From positions 579,430 through 643,429 of the forward strand of contig PUQB01000051.1 in the NCBI GenBank assembly GCA_003024785.1: a stretch of DNA of 64,000 nucleotides. Reading direction: 5' to 3'. The stretch comes from Selaginella tamariscina (taxonomy: Eukaryota > Streptophyta > Lycopodiopsida > Selaginellales > Selaginellaceae). This document shows, piece after piece, positions 49,150 through 60,345 of this stretch. Every line of letters starts with the position of its first letter. Positions within the stretch are counted from its first letter, which is position 1. Under the pieces are notes generated by a model. It was not told where the DNA came from. It did no database searches and worked only from the letters and a program-made list of their open reading frames with translations. Position numbers and translations under genes: made by a program.

Positions 49150-51247
49150 CTTTTCAAGTACTGTCTATTAAAGGCTGCCTCAACCAGGTTAACGCATTCA
49201 CATGCTGCCCCCAAATCCCCACGCATGAGCCTGCCAATTAATGAGTTTAATAATAATGATTAATAAATATGATTAGTATACTAGCATCAATAACTAGTAT
49301 GTACTAGAAGTTAATATTGATGTTATTATATCATAATTACCGCTTCAACGAGCTCAGGATGGCTTATTGACAATACTTGGTTATTTCCAAGAGAAGGTGC
49401 ATTAAATGCATCTCTTACATCCTTCACCAAAGTCTTTACCAAAGCTATGTGTATTTCACCTAATAGCCTCGAATCCTGTACACATCCGGTAAATTATTAC
49501 ATACGAAGCTGATTAATAAATGATATAACTGCATACTGTTGAATATACCCCAGCAAACATACATAATCATGGAGTGCCTGTACAAATCCATCGATCGTAA
49601 AAGGCCACAAACCAATCACGTCTGCAAAGCTAGTCAGCACCCTCCAAACCTGCACACACAAATGCATATACACATCCAATATGGAGTCATTTGTTGTGTG
49701 CGTGTTTGTCGTGAATTTGTATAAAGGCTTACATTCTTCACTTGAAATAAAGACAATACATGCATGCATATGTGTAGGCTTTTAATAAGCATCGTGTGTA
49801 TATAATATATATGCATACATATAAATAGTCAGTTATACATATATTATATATATATTATATACACGTGCTCACGTATATTCATAGCTTACCATGAACAAGT
49901 TTGCCACGTTGTGATCCGAATCAATCCACGGTGGCCCGGCTACAGGGGGCTTCATCAGGTGGGAACTTCGACAGCTCAACTACAACATTAGAAAACCCGT
50001 TTAATCTTTTAATTTTGACATAGATGATATTACGTAGAGAGGTTAATGCGTGAGCATGCTCGTGAGGAGGAGCGGATTCAGAAGCAACACAGGAAGGAGT
50101 TTGAACGTATGGAGAAAATGATGCAAAAAGAACACCAACGAGTAAGTATACACGTCTACACATGCATACGCATGCACATACATACATACATATATGTTTG
50201 TGTACTTAGGTGGAAAACCTACGTCAGAAAGAGGAAATGGGTGCATTTGCACAGGGATTGGTTTCGATCCGAGTGAAGGTAAACTCTGAGTGTGTGTTAC
50301 ATATATATAGCTAGATATTGCATAGCACCTAGCTCTTTCTGCCTTTCCTTGTTTAGCCTCTCTAGTTCCTTCTTCTCTTGCTCTCAATCTGCTAATAAAC
50401 CAAAAGTACACCGTATAAATCCACATTACAAAATATATATGACATTACATTCACCGTACACATACAATGTCATTCTAAAAAACTGCAAAATGCATTTAAG
50501 ATTTTATGTATATACACATATGTGTATGATATGTTTCTATCTTCTCTCTGTATTAAATAATATACGATAGGATCAAACCTTTCTTCTCAAAGCTTCTTGC
50601 CTCACTACTTCTTTCTTCATTCGCTTCTCTTGTGCTTCAAGTTCTTTAGCTAGTCTAGCTTCCTCGGCCTGCTCACAATAAAAACAAAATATATCACTAC
50701 TAGCACATACACTATGTATGTGTGGGTGTTCAAATGTATATAAACATGAAAGAGTCGATAGAGAAACAGACACTTAAAACAGACAGACACACGCACGCAC
50801 GCACATGTGCTGTAGATATAAGTTTGCGTATATATATATACAAGTAAAGGCATATAAAGGCAAGCACACACGTCGCGAGCTAACCTTTCGTTTCCTCTCA
50901 AACGAGCTTGCTCCTGTTCATGGAGCCTCTCAGATCCTGCAATGGCTTTCTCACTCATTGAGGGACGAACAAGGGGCAAAAGCTGAACTTCAGGAGGTGG
51001 AAAAGCACGGAAATCCGCCAAAGCACCCGGTGGAAAACCAAGTCCGAGTGTTGGAGCTCCATTTCCTACAACAACAGTCACGTATATATGTGTTTCATAC
51101 ACATACACGTATGTAGAACGCTCCGTACATATAAATAGATAGTTAACAGTTGGATGGAAGAATAGGCACATCCTCTATAAACACACACACACACACACGA
51201 CTTTACACGTGGCTGCGTGCATTTGTATGATATATGAAAGATAACAG

Positions 51248-51278
<31 letters not shown>

Positions 51279-51800
51279 CATCATAATACATTTGTTTATA
51301 CAAAACGTATTCATCTTTACATAATTAAATATTTAGGCTCATAATATGCATACATAAATGCACATAATATGACCTTCACAGTACGCACATTTTGACAGTA
51401 CGGACGAGTTAACGTCCGGCAGAGCTTTTGTACACATACTTACATACACATGCATACATATATAGGTGTATATATATATACACTTGCGGTACTCTGGACG
51501 AGACTGCTGGTATGGGAGCGTTGCGTCTCTTGCTAGATGACGTCGTTGGTGCTCAGACGCAAGAGCCTGCATTTACACATCCAGTTACATATATACTGAC
51601 TCCTCATTTATATGTACATATGTATTCAGAGGGCTGTCCCTTGATCAGTAGAGAACGTCAATTACTTGAAACATCAGTTAAGTAAGATTTGACTTAAGCT
51701 ACACGAACTTACTTTGCTCAGCTTAGAAGAAGAATCATGACCAGCAAGATGCTCACTGTGTAGTCCATCAGGAGGTCCCCTCCACTGGTTTCCATGCTCT
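49150..51800 (-). CDS. DDT-domain chromatin protein, RLT (RINGLET)-like, with inverted exons
   Basis: Minus-strand exons: 51798-51716; about 51570-51482; 51065-50885 (GAPTLGLGFPPGALADF); 50670-50577 (EEARLAKELEAQEKRMKKEV); about 50395-50335 (EQEKKELERLNKERQKEL); about 49985-49891 (PWIDSDHNVANLFM); about 49650-49520 (VWRVLTSFADVIGLWPFTID, the DDT core); about 49480-49386 (SRLLGEIHIALVKTL); and a remnant HAWGFGG near 49200. Order and words match plant RLT proteins, which pair with ISWI ATPases in nucleosome spacing. The homeodomain expected at the N-terminus was not found. Two coiled-coil exons that belong between 50335 and 49985 lie on the opposite strand at 50040-50275. Frameshifts occur near 49960 and in the last exon. 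The gene is probably broken or misassembled. Confidence 0.75.
50040..50275 (+). pseudogene. Two RLT-like coiled-coil exons in inverted orientation
   Basis: On the plus strand, exon P1 (about 50042-50150) encodes REEERIQKQHRKEFERMEKM and ends at a canonical donor, CGA|GTAAGT. Exon P2 (about 50210-50275) begins after a canonical acceptor CTTAG, encodes VENLRQKEEMGAFAQGLVSI, and ends at AAG|GTAAAC. The charged heptads continue the coiled coil of the surrounding minus-strand gene, and in the correct order once the segment is turned round. Confidence 0.7.
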
Positions 51801-52084
51801 GAAAAAAACATTCATGTTTAAGAAGAAAACCACGTTGAAAAAAAGAAAACAAAAGGCTTCTCGACCTTCACCTGTCTTTTCTTGTGTGGGGTTTGGTTTA
51901 TTTAAGTCCCCAGCTTGTTTAAGGATAGATTTGTGTTCAACAATGTTAACTTTTCTGATGTCGGTATTTATTAATAATTTAAGAGTATGACCACATGATA
52001 CCAGAAAATAATGATGCACCAAACATTGAAAAGGGAATAAGGGCCGGTCCCAGAATGAAAAGGGCTCTTTTGGTTAACAGCAAA

Positions 52085-52156
<72 letters not shown>

Positions 52157-52411
52157 AAATACGAGGTAATATCACATATGACATATACATCTGCCTTTGC
52201 ATTTCTATGCATAAGAGGTTCCACAACCACCCACACACACCATACAGTTTCTAAAACTTTTAATTCGAATTAACACCAGCTTGTACGCCGTGCCGTGTGT
52301 AAAACTTTACCACTTCAGAAGTGGTATCGGAAAAGAATTACCTTTTACTATCGCATACGATGCTGTACAAAATTGCCCATTGACTTTTGTAGTAGAACGT
52401 AAAACGTAGGA
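51801..52411. other. Spacer between DDT gene and GT47 gene
   Basis: Contains a long (CT)n(AC)n compound tract at 52088-52155. A homeobox exon for the DDT gene was looked for here and not found. Confidence 0.55.
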
Positions 52412-53829
52412 CTAATGAACTAGCTGAGTCCAAAGAGAGTGGACGACGATCGTGTTGAAACCTGGAGAATACCAAGAGCGTTATTAATTCATAAGCACAT
52501 AATACATATTTATACACATGAGTATATGTATGGTGTGAGAGGCAGTGTGCGTGTGTTAAACTTAACCACATTCCCGCAAGTGCTGAATCTGGATTTGACG
52601 CGACACGTCCGGATGAGGTGTATAATAGAGTGTAATATAAAGAGAGAGAGAGAGAGAGTAAATGCTTTTACCTGGGTACTTCGTTCCGGACAAAATGCTG
52701 CTTGACGTGTTTGAGCCTGGACTGCATTTGCCGGTGTTTCTTCTGAGGAATATTCAGCAAGATGGTTTTCAAGTCCGGAATATCCTTCTCGACCAACGTC
52801 GCTAAACGGTAACACGAAGTTGTCCGCTATTATAACAGGTATTCATCATCGACTCCACCAACCTGGGACTGTTCACCTCGTCTCCAGCCGCACAAATGCA
52901 AACCTGTACCAAATGTTTCTTGTTCACGTGAACACACACACACACAACCTGCTTATCTCATGAGCTGACTGTAGGTAAGGTTAACTTTCAGATCTTGGGG
53001 TATCCTGTTGTAGATTTGCATTAAAGGGTCCTCGTCTCGCCGATATTTGAGAAGCTCGAGACGTACTTTACCGTGGGGCGGTCATGGTGAAGATGAAGTA
53101 ACCTTCGTCTCCGGCAATGAAACATCTCTATTCACATTAAATCCTCACTCATGTCAGCATTGCACTGGTTCTTCTTAAGCGTCTCGTGTCTCAATGCATC
53201 TAAAGCCTGGGAAAGAAACATATATGTAAATATCATAGGAATGTGTGAAGAGAAACAAACATATAAGTTTACATATCTACATTGTATATATGTACATACC
53301 CAATCATGGCAGGAAACGTAGAAATGATAGGCTCCATTGATATAAGGGTACTTCAACGTCAGGCCGTTGACGTGGATTTTCTTCCTGCCATCAGAATCTG
53401 GATGATACATGGAGTCCACCGTATTCTTCAAGCTGAACGGCATGTAGAACATGGAGCATATTTCACCAGGTAAGTGTTGTTTCTCTCCATGAACAGCCCT
53501 GAGACGCATATATTCGCCATGGATCAGTGGTTTGTATCCGTCCGTGTATACGTAGCTCCTGAACTCACCGACGATCGTATAAAATGCACACACATACATA
53601 TAGGCACACGCAGCACATAGTGCCTCCACAAAAGAAAATACATGTATATGCACACGCACGCCATCTGTTTACCTTCAGAGAGACCCATCGTCGTACAAGC
53701 CATCGTAGCACCCACTTCCTTCGAGTCAGAGAATTTTCAATCGCTAGCTTTGCATGCATCCGCGGTTCATCTGTCTCAACAGCCAATGTCCGTCCTGTGC
53801 AAAGTTAACCATGGGTTCTTTTTCTAATA

Positions 53830-53871
<42 letters not shown>

Positions 53872-54037
53872 ACATATTAATATGAGAAACGAAACGCATA
53901 CCCTCTCGATTGATGATGGATCTGTGGTGCTTGAGCTTCTTGCCGATAAATGCGACAAGGGCGAAAACAGAGATGGCTCCTATGGGGCATTGCGCGACTA
54001 AAGACAGCAGAGCATTTCCCTATCGATAGATTCTCAC
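52412..54037 (-). CDS. Exostosin-family glycosyltransferase (GT47), disrupted
   Basis: Minus-strand exons: about 54037-53902 (membrane anchor CPIGAISVFALVAFIGKKL); 53794-53673; about 53555-53300 (SYVYTDGYKPLIHGEYMRLR, then YHFYVSCHDW); 53206-52949 (NVNRDVSLPE, RLELLKYRRDEDPLMQIYNR); 52903-52672 (CAAGDEVNSPRLVESM, IPVIIADNFVLPFSDV, EKDIPDLKTIL); 52461-52412 (FNTIVVHSLW). These are the signature words of plant GT47 exostosin-like enzymes: Golgi type II membrane proteins that add sugars to cell-wall polysaccharides. At least five frame changes separate the words. A TAA at 52955-52953 stands where the family has Gln (YSQLMR-Q). A pseudogene is more likely here than elsewhere. Start not certain. 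Confidence 0.8.
53829..53868. repeat. (GT)n tract in the first GT47 intron
   Basis: Uninterrupted (GT)20 between GT47 exons 1 and 2. Confidence 0.9.
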
Positions 54038-54172
54038 CTCATGGGGAAAAATTGATGAAAATCTTCACAGAAACCGCTTAAACGCCGCAAGAAATCGAAG
54101 CCCTAGCCTTTACTTGTCGGATTTAGGGTTTAAGACGGCGGCTGATTCTTAGGTTTTGCTCTTGGGAAGAGG

Positions 54173-55411
54173 ATGCTGCGCACTAAGGTCTGGAATTGCA
54201 CTATTGCTGCTGGCAATGTATGGAGCCGTGGTATTTCCAATGCTCCAATGACCTTGGAGACATTGGCAGCTCTAATGAAACAGGGATTTCAAGCTATGAA
54301 TGGTAGGCTCGACACTATGGACGGTAGGCTCGACGCTATGGACGGTCGGCTCGATGCTATGGATGGTCGGCTCAATGTTATGGATGGTCGGCTCAACGCT
54401 ATGGATGGTCGGCTCAAAGCTGTAGAACATCGGCTCGGCTCCGTGGAGAGTAAACTTGGATTCAGTCTGGAGTATCAAGTGCGTCTGGAAGTCGCGCGGG
54501 AGCACGGGAGGGCATATGCTAATCAAGATTCAGTAGACTGTATTATTAACCTGGTCGAACATATTCCATCGCGATTCCTTCCAGACTACCCAAAGAGTTC
54601 AGATATTCACGCTAAAATCCGCTTCATAGCAATGAAGATTTCTGAGATTCTTGTTCGACAGAATGTACCAAGGAAGTTTATGCAGACGCTCGTCAAGCAC
54701 CTTGGCGTGGATGAGAGTAGCGTGTTTCTATCGGATGGTTCTGTGGACTTGGCCTCCATCCGGAGGCATCCCCTTGCTGCAGGTAAAAATAGGTAAAAAT
54801 AATAATATTCTTTAATTTGTTTAAAATAATTATTTTTAATCTATTTTATACAGATAATTGGACAGCGTTGACACAATTGGAGGACTTCTTCAAGCTTAAG
54901 AAGGATCAGGCTGCCTTTATGGCAACGTGCAAGGGTCCAGGTTCATCTTTTTTTTTTTTTTAATAATTTTTTGATTGGTTAATAACGACTAGTTTTAGGT
55001 TTACTTATGATGGTGTTCGAAGCTTGTCCTAGCGCTATTTTCAAAACACAGAAGTTGAGTCTTTACACAGTTCTTGAGTTAGACTTTTGTGGTCGTATTA
55101 TCCTTTTCTTGAATGACCTTGAGGCTACAGCGCTTATCGATATTGGCGAATGTAAAAGCACATTGAACCTGAGTGTTATTCATCAGCTTGGAGTACGGTT
55201 AGATGTTTTGAAGCTCCTTTTGGAAAAATTTGTACAAGTTGAACGTCATCTACTGGGGAAGAAAGGAAAGGTACAGTTGAAGGTCACAAAAATCGGTAGA
55301 ATGTTCGTTCCGAAGGCCACCGTCACACAGATTGAGCAGAATAAAGTACAGGACTCGGCAAAGGAGAGTGCCCTCAAGAAAGGGTTCTCGTTTCACCTGC
55401 ATCGCTTGTGA
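54173..55411 (+). CDS. Coiled-coil protein with PD-(D/E)XK nuclease-like domain
   Basis: Three exons splice in frame: 54173-54782, 54854-54940 and 54999-55411, 1110 nt in total, 369 residues, with no frameshift. Residues about 1-30 are basic/hydroxylated (MLRTKVWNCTIAAGNVWSRG) and could be an organelle transit peptide. Residues about 43-95 are tandem heptads of the type MDGRLDA, a clean coiled coil. The C-terminal part holds YTVLELDFCGRI and ALIDIGECKST. That is the E-x-D ... (I/V)-D-I-G-E-x-K pattern of PD-(D/E)XK nucleases. The same architecture (heptad array then nuclease core) is known to me from prokaryotic DUF3782-type proteins. The gene faces away from the GT47 gene, about 140 bp from it, so they may share a promoter. 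Function not known. Confidence 0.7.
54296..54430 (+). repeat. 21-bp in-frame repeat coding the heptads
   Basis: Six to seven copies of a 21-bp unit like GCTATGGACGGTCGGCTCGA, beginning at about 54296. Each encodes one coiled-coil heptad. Copies differ mostly at synonymous positions or D/N. Confidence 0.93.
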
Positions 55412-56380
55412 TGCAGTGTTGGCACTTGTTTCATTTATTGTCTTTAGAAAAATGTAAAATTTTGTTTAGAATTTATGATTCGCAAGTGCATATACAGACA
55501 CAGACATAGATACATACACACGCACACACAACATGCACACGTAACTATACAAATTATAAAAAGATACATACATGCATTATATGACGCGTACGCTTTGTGT
55601 GTGAATGTACATTCATCTGTATATGTTTGTACGTTTGCAAATGCTTGTTAGCTACTGTACTCAAATGCTAAAAAAGTAGCTAATACACAGATATGCAGAG
55701 GCCATATACACCCACATAACAGTTAGAGAGAGAGCACAACAAACATGAAACGTTTCATATGGATATATAATATTATATGAAGGGTCGTGATAAACAGATA
55801 ACAAGCTTTCATTGAAAGAATTATTCTCACGTCTTCCCAATGGTGACCAGAGTGAGTGTTATGTGTGTATATACTGTGTGTGTGACAGAGAGACTTACAT
55901 TATAACAAAAAGGTCGGCTTAGAATATTATATATATTTGTTTAAGAGTAATATATATTTAGTATAAATAATATTTTGATAATATTATACTGATATACAAC
56001 ATCGTACTAAACGGACAGGGAAAGAAGTAAACTGTAGTGAAAAGATTGGGAAAGGTGCGAGAGTTTAACATATTTCTATATTGATTATAGATATAATACG
56101 ATTAATTAACGAGTAATAGCATTATTATTGTTGTTTTGTTTAGCTCAAGTGAGGGAGCGAGTGTGAAGGTGACGCGTGGCTGCTCCTCGAGTTGATAATG
56201 AAGAAAACTCATACGTTAGCAAGGGACAAAGTAAAGAGAAACGGAATATTCTCCGGCTGTTTGACCTCGCTGACGAGAATGTTTAAATTTTTTATTATAA
56301 ATTGTATAATAATTCATTATCGTGTAGTGTCTAGGGTTTATGTTAGGGATGTTGCGTGCACATTCGGAGTTGTGGTTGCA
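55412..56380. other. Spacer before the exonuclease gene
   Basis: Short (AC)n words and AT-rich DNA. No coding exon is recognised. The part after 56100 probably includes the promoter and leader of the exonuclease gene. Confidence 0.5.
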
Positions 56381-57833
56381 ATGGTGGAAGATCAGATCGC
56401 TGCAGAATTGCATGGATGAGAAGCCGCAACGGAAATTCAAGAGATCCTGGCGGAGGCATCCTTTGCCCATCTTCTTCCTGATCCCAACAAAGGTATATCA
56501 AATTTCCGTGTATATATAAGCATTGGAGTCCAAATGAACAAAATAGCGGGAAGCTCATATGTATGTATCTTCAGAAATCCTGATTAACCATGCATTTCCT
56601 ATTTAATCGATATTATGCAACCTCTGTTTGTGTGTACATATACATGACACATTTGAGGAGATACATGAGGACGTCAGGACACTTTCAGATAACCCGGCAT
56701 TTCAAAACCTTCACTTGATATGAATGATCCTCCTGTATGGATTGATACAGTAGAACAGCTACAGAGTTTTCGAAGGAAACGGAGTTTGCAGTTTCTTTTC
56801 TTGGTTTCACAGCGCTAATTCAGATTTCTACCTACGAGCATGATTACCTACTATATGGACATTTTGAGGCCTGTTTTTGCCAACCCTTGGATCTGTAAGG
56901 TAAAAACTCTCTCGTGTGTTTTTGTGTATTTGTGTTGATATGTACATTACATATACACATTCCATGAAGCTGAGTATTTGCTTTTAGGTTTTCCATGGTG
57001 CTGATACTGATAGTCTTTGGCTAACAACGAGATCTCCACATATACGTGGTACACAGCTCGTGTAAGTTTTTTCGATAGAATTTACACTTGTTAATTATAA
57101 TGCTATTTTAAATATTCCTTCTATAGACGTGTGACGTTCTCGGAAAGCCTCAGAGGTCGCTGGCTTATCTCCTCCAGACATATTGGGCAAATAAAACGTT
57201 TCATGTACACAGATAAAGATACAAATACACCGTACATGTGCATATATATTGACCCTGTCTTTAGAAAGCAGATTGGCGACAGCGACCATTGCCCAAAGAC
57301 ATGTTGCTTTACGCACGGACTGATGCACATTTCTTGCTTTACATTGCCAGGCAGCTGCTTCAGGGAGATGCAAATATTGACAACCCTCCTGTATGCGACG
57401 ATCGCAACTGATATGCCTACAACTCTATGAGAAGCTCGTCCCCTGCTTCTGCTGCTGCTTCTCTTATCTCCAAGTACCATCATCCTCTTCAAGATCAGTC
57501 ACAGGTATGCATGTACGTACTCATTCATGTGTACGGACAGACATGAAATTTGGTTCAATCTTATCTATGCTGTACAGGAGGGTTCTTTTCGTTGGCGAGT
57601 AAGGCTTCTGTGCGAGTGGCGAGATACTATTGTAAGCCTTTCTTCTTTTTTATTTTTTATTTTGATTTGTGTGTGTGTGTGACGAGGAAATCCATATTCA
57701 ATAATTCTGTTTCTAGAGAGTTTACGTTATGCATATCCGACGCAGCTCTGGTAGCCATTGCTAAAGCTTGCCCAGCAACTGCAAAAGAAGTACATTCTAT
57801 AATTAAAGCTACTGATGATGCTTCATCAAATGG

Positions 57834-57932
<99 letters not shown>

Positions 57933-58775
57933 GGACACACACACACACACACATGACTTAGTAATGATGTTGTTTGTTGCAGCAGAGTCACTTCCATCAC
58001 CTTCACCTTTGATCACAACGCACACGGACTCTTTGATCCTTGCCTTAACAGAATCTAATACAGCTGATATCACCACACAACACGAGCCTGAGGTTCATAA
58101 TAACAAGAAAATACGGAGCGAAAATGTGCGCATGTGCATGTTGTTGGACATATATGTTTGTACGTATATAACTTATGATAATTTTAATATTTGACTTAAT
58201 ATTTGTAAGACAAAACATATATGTCCAGCAACATGCACATGCGCACATTGTTTTATTATTGTGTGCATATATGAAAAGTATATATCTGGAAGAATTTACT
58301 TTCCAAACAGGTATTTACAACGAGGCCTAGCTGAGGACCTGAACGAGGATCCGGCGGCAATACGGCTCCGTTTCGAGCCCAAGGGACGCCCAGAAGACGA
58401 GAACAACGAGTTTTACATACAGAGCAAGTCGAATCAGTGCGTATGCTGTGGAGAGAGCACTCACTACCTCCGTTACAGAATCATTCCTTCCTGTTACAGA
58501 CAGCATTTCCCCGAGTACTTGAAGAGTCACAGGTGTGTAATCCCTGTCTTTTGCTAATATATGTATAGTATCTGTGTGTATGTATAAGAGACATTTTACA
58601 CAGGTCTCACGACATTGTGTTGCTGTGCGTGGACTGCCACGAGAAAGCTCACCGTGCTGCATGAGGTTGGAGTCCCACCGTTGCAACTCAGGAACGCAGC
58701 CATGGCTTTGCTGTGCTATGACTGCTTGAAAGCAGACGCGAGGAACTCGAGATGGTGTTGTGTGTGTGTGTGTGT

Positions 58776-58808
<33 letters not shown>

Positions 58809-59362
58809 TTCTGTGTGGCGCTTATGCTGATTTTTACAGGTTATAAGCACATACTTTGGAGGAAGATATGAAAACAGCAGCTTTAATGGGAGTGATCCGA
58901 GGGCACAGGAAAGACTAAGTCGCAAGATTGAGAAGGCGTTGTCAAAGAGGAAGAAACAGCAAACAACAAGGAGCATAGAAGCTAAAAGAAAATCCACAAA
59001 CGGTGAGCACTGAAGTAACAAAGACGTCAAAGGGCTCGAAGATATCACTCTTGGGACATGGTTTGCATGGGAATAAAGTGGTGGAAATGTTGCAGGGTAT
59101 ACGCGAATTTATTCAGCGATGGTGTTTGTTGATGCTATTCGACCCGCCTTTCTCCCTTCTGGATGGGACGTCACACACAGGTACTATCCGTGTGTGTGTG
59201 TGTGTGTGTGTTGTCTCTCTGTGTTTTAGTTTAAGTAATGTACACAGTTATAAGTGATGTGTGTCGCGTGCGTGTGTGTAGAGCTATTAAGTACACTACA
59301 TTTGCAGTGGTCGAGTTTGGAGAGCAGTGTATACAGACCGGAGTGGATGACACGCACCTAAG
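56381..59362 (+). CDS. RRP6L3: RRP6-like 3 3'-5' exonuclease (DEDD family)
   Basis: At least ten short exons are recognisable. The DEDD exonuclease domain (56650-57361) shows [66 protein letters not shown], and [12 protein letters not shown] followed by [17 protein letters not shown] (the Y-x3-D motif). Then come [30 protein letters not shown] and, at 58310-58660, a Cys/His cluster: [47 protein letters not shown]. The C-terminal [15 protein letters not shown] and PSGWDV match plant RRP6L3. Animal EXD2 has a similar tail. Proteins of this type trim RNA or DNA ends; RRP6L3 is cytoplasmic in Arabidopsis. Frame breaks occur near 56415, 56870, 57015 and 58660. The start codon is tentative; the last exon may end near 59362. 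Confidence 0.85.
57836..57925. repeat. (CT)n-(CTAT)n microsatellite in RRP6L3 intron
   Basis: About 70 bp of pure (CT)n pass into CTAT repeats. The tract starts within three bases of an exon end. Confidence 0.95.
58123..58249. repeat. 37-bp near-perfect inverted repeat in RRP6L3
   Basis: The left arm 58123-58159 and right arm 58213-58249 are reverse complements with one mismatch and a 53-base AT-rich loop. The transcript would form a strong hairpin directly downstream of coding sequence for KKIRSENV. Confidence 0.9.
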
Positions 59363-59454
59363 GCCGGCGTATTTAACTGACTTGGAAATAACATCCGACA
59401 GTTTTGCATTTATGTACGTTATCTGGTGGTAATTAAATATATATTATTCACACC

Positions 59455-59799
59455 GTGTTATGAGTGGGGGAATCAAACTGCCACCCACAGTGGTCAAACC
59501 ACTCATACTAGGCGTAGGAGTGGTGGATTCGGTCTTCCTGAGATAGAGGAAACCAGCTCTTGAACCAACTGTCGACTGGGGAAACGACTTCAAAGTATCT
59601 GTAATTGTAACATAAATACATTATTAAATATATACTATAAACTTCTCTATTGTTTTTAATATATATGCAGAACTTATCTTGGTGTACAGAAGGTATGTGT
59701 GTGTGTGCGATCGCGCACGTGCGTGTGTATTTGTGTTGTATATATAGTGTTCGTGTCATAGATAAACTCATTTTCTTTATGTCTACACACACACCACAC

Positions 59800-59844
<45 letters not shown>

Positions 59845-60345
59845 GTACATACATACATACAAAATAAATGCAAGGACTCACACGCACACGCGCACACACA
59901 CACGGACCATTCATTGTGTTATGAGTGGGGGAGATCAAACCCCAAACCACTCATACTAGGCGTAGGAGTGGTGGATTTGCAGATAGGGAAACCAGCTGTC
60001 GACTGGGGAAACGACTTCAATGTAACATAAATACATTATTAAATATATACTATAAACTTCTCTATTGTTTTTAATATATATGCAGAACTTACTATGCGAA
60101 GGATCTTGGTGTACAGAAGGTGTGTGTGTGTGTGCGATCGCGCACGTGCGTGTGTATTTGTGTTGTATATATAGTGTTCGTGTCATAGATAAACGCATTT
60201 TCTTTATGTTTATACACACACACACTACATACGTGTCTATCTAGTAAACAGACACACACACACACACACACACATATGTACATACATACACATATATAAA
60301 ATAAATGCAAGGACTCACACGCACACGCGCACACACACAGAGACC
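59455..60345. repeat. Two-copy tandem duplication of ~440-470 bp
   Basis: Unit 1 (about 59453-59919) and unit 2 (about 59920-60345) share GTGTTATGAGTGGGGG, CATACTAGGCGTAGGAGTGG, CGACTGGGGAAACGACTTCA, GCGATCGCGCACGTGCGTGT and CAAGGACTCACACGCACACG in the same order, with indels. Each unit holds an exon-like segment ending CTTGGTGTACAGAAG|GTRTGTG. Unit 2 has TACTATGCGAAGGAT inserted there. It lies just after the exonuclease gene. I cannot assign the segment to a protein family. Confidence 0.85.

Noticed and set aside
48827..49171. 114-codon plus-strand ORF
   Set aside because: It is made of the 195-bp repeat plus (CT)n, (TA)n and (GA)n tracts.
49600..50570. Plus-strand gene separate from the DDT gene
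   Set aside because: Only two coding exons exist on the plus strand, and their heptads fit into the gap of the minus-strand DDT gene, so inversion is the simpler reading.
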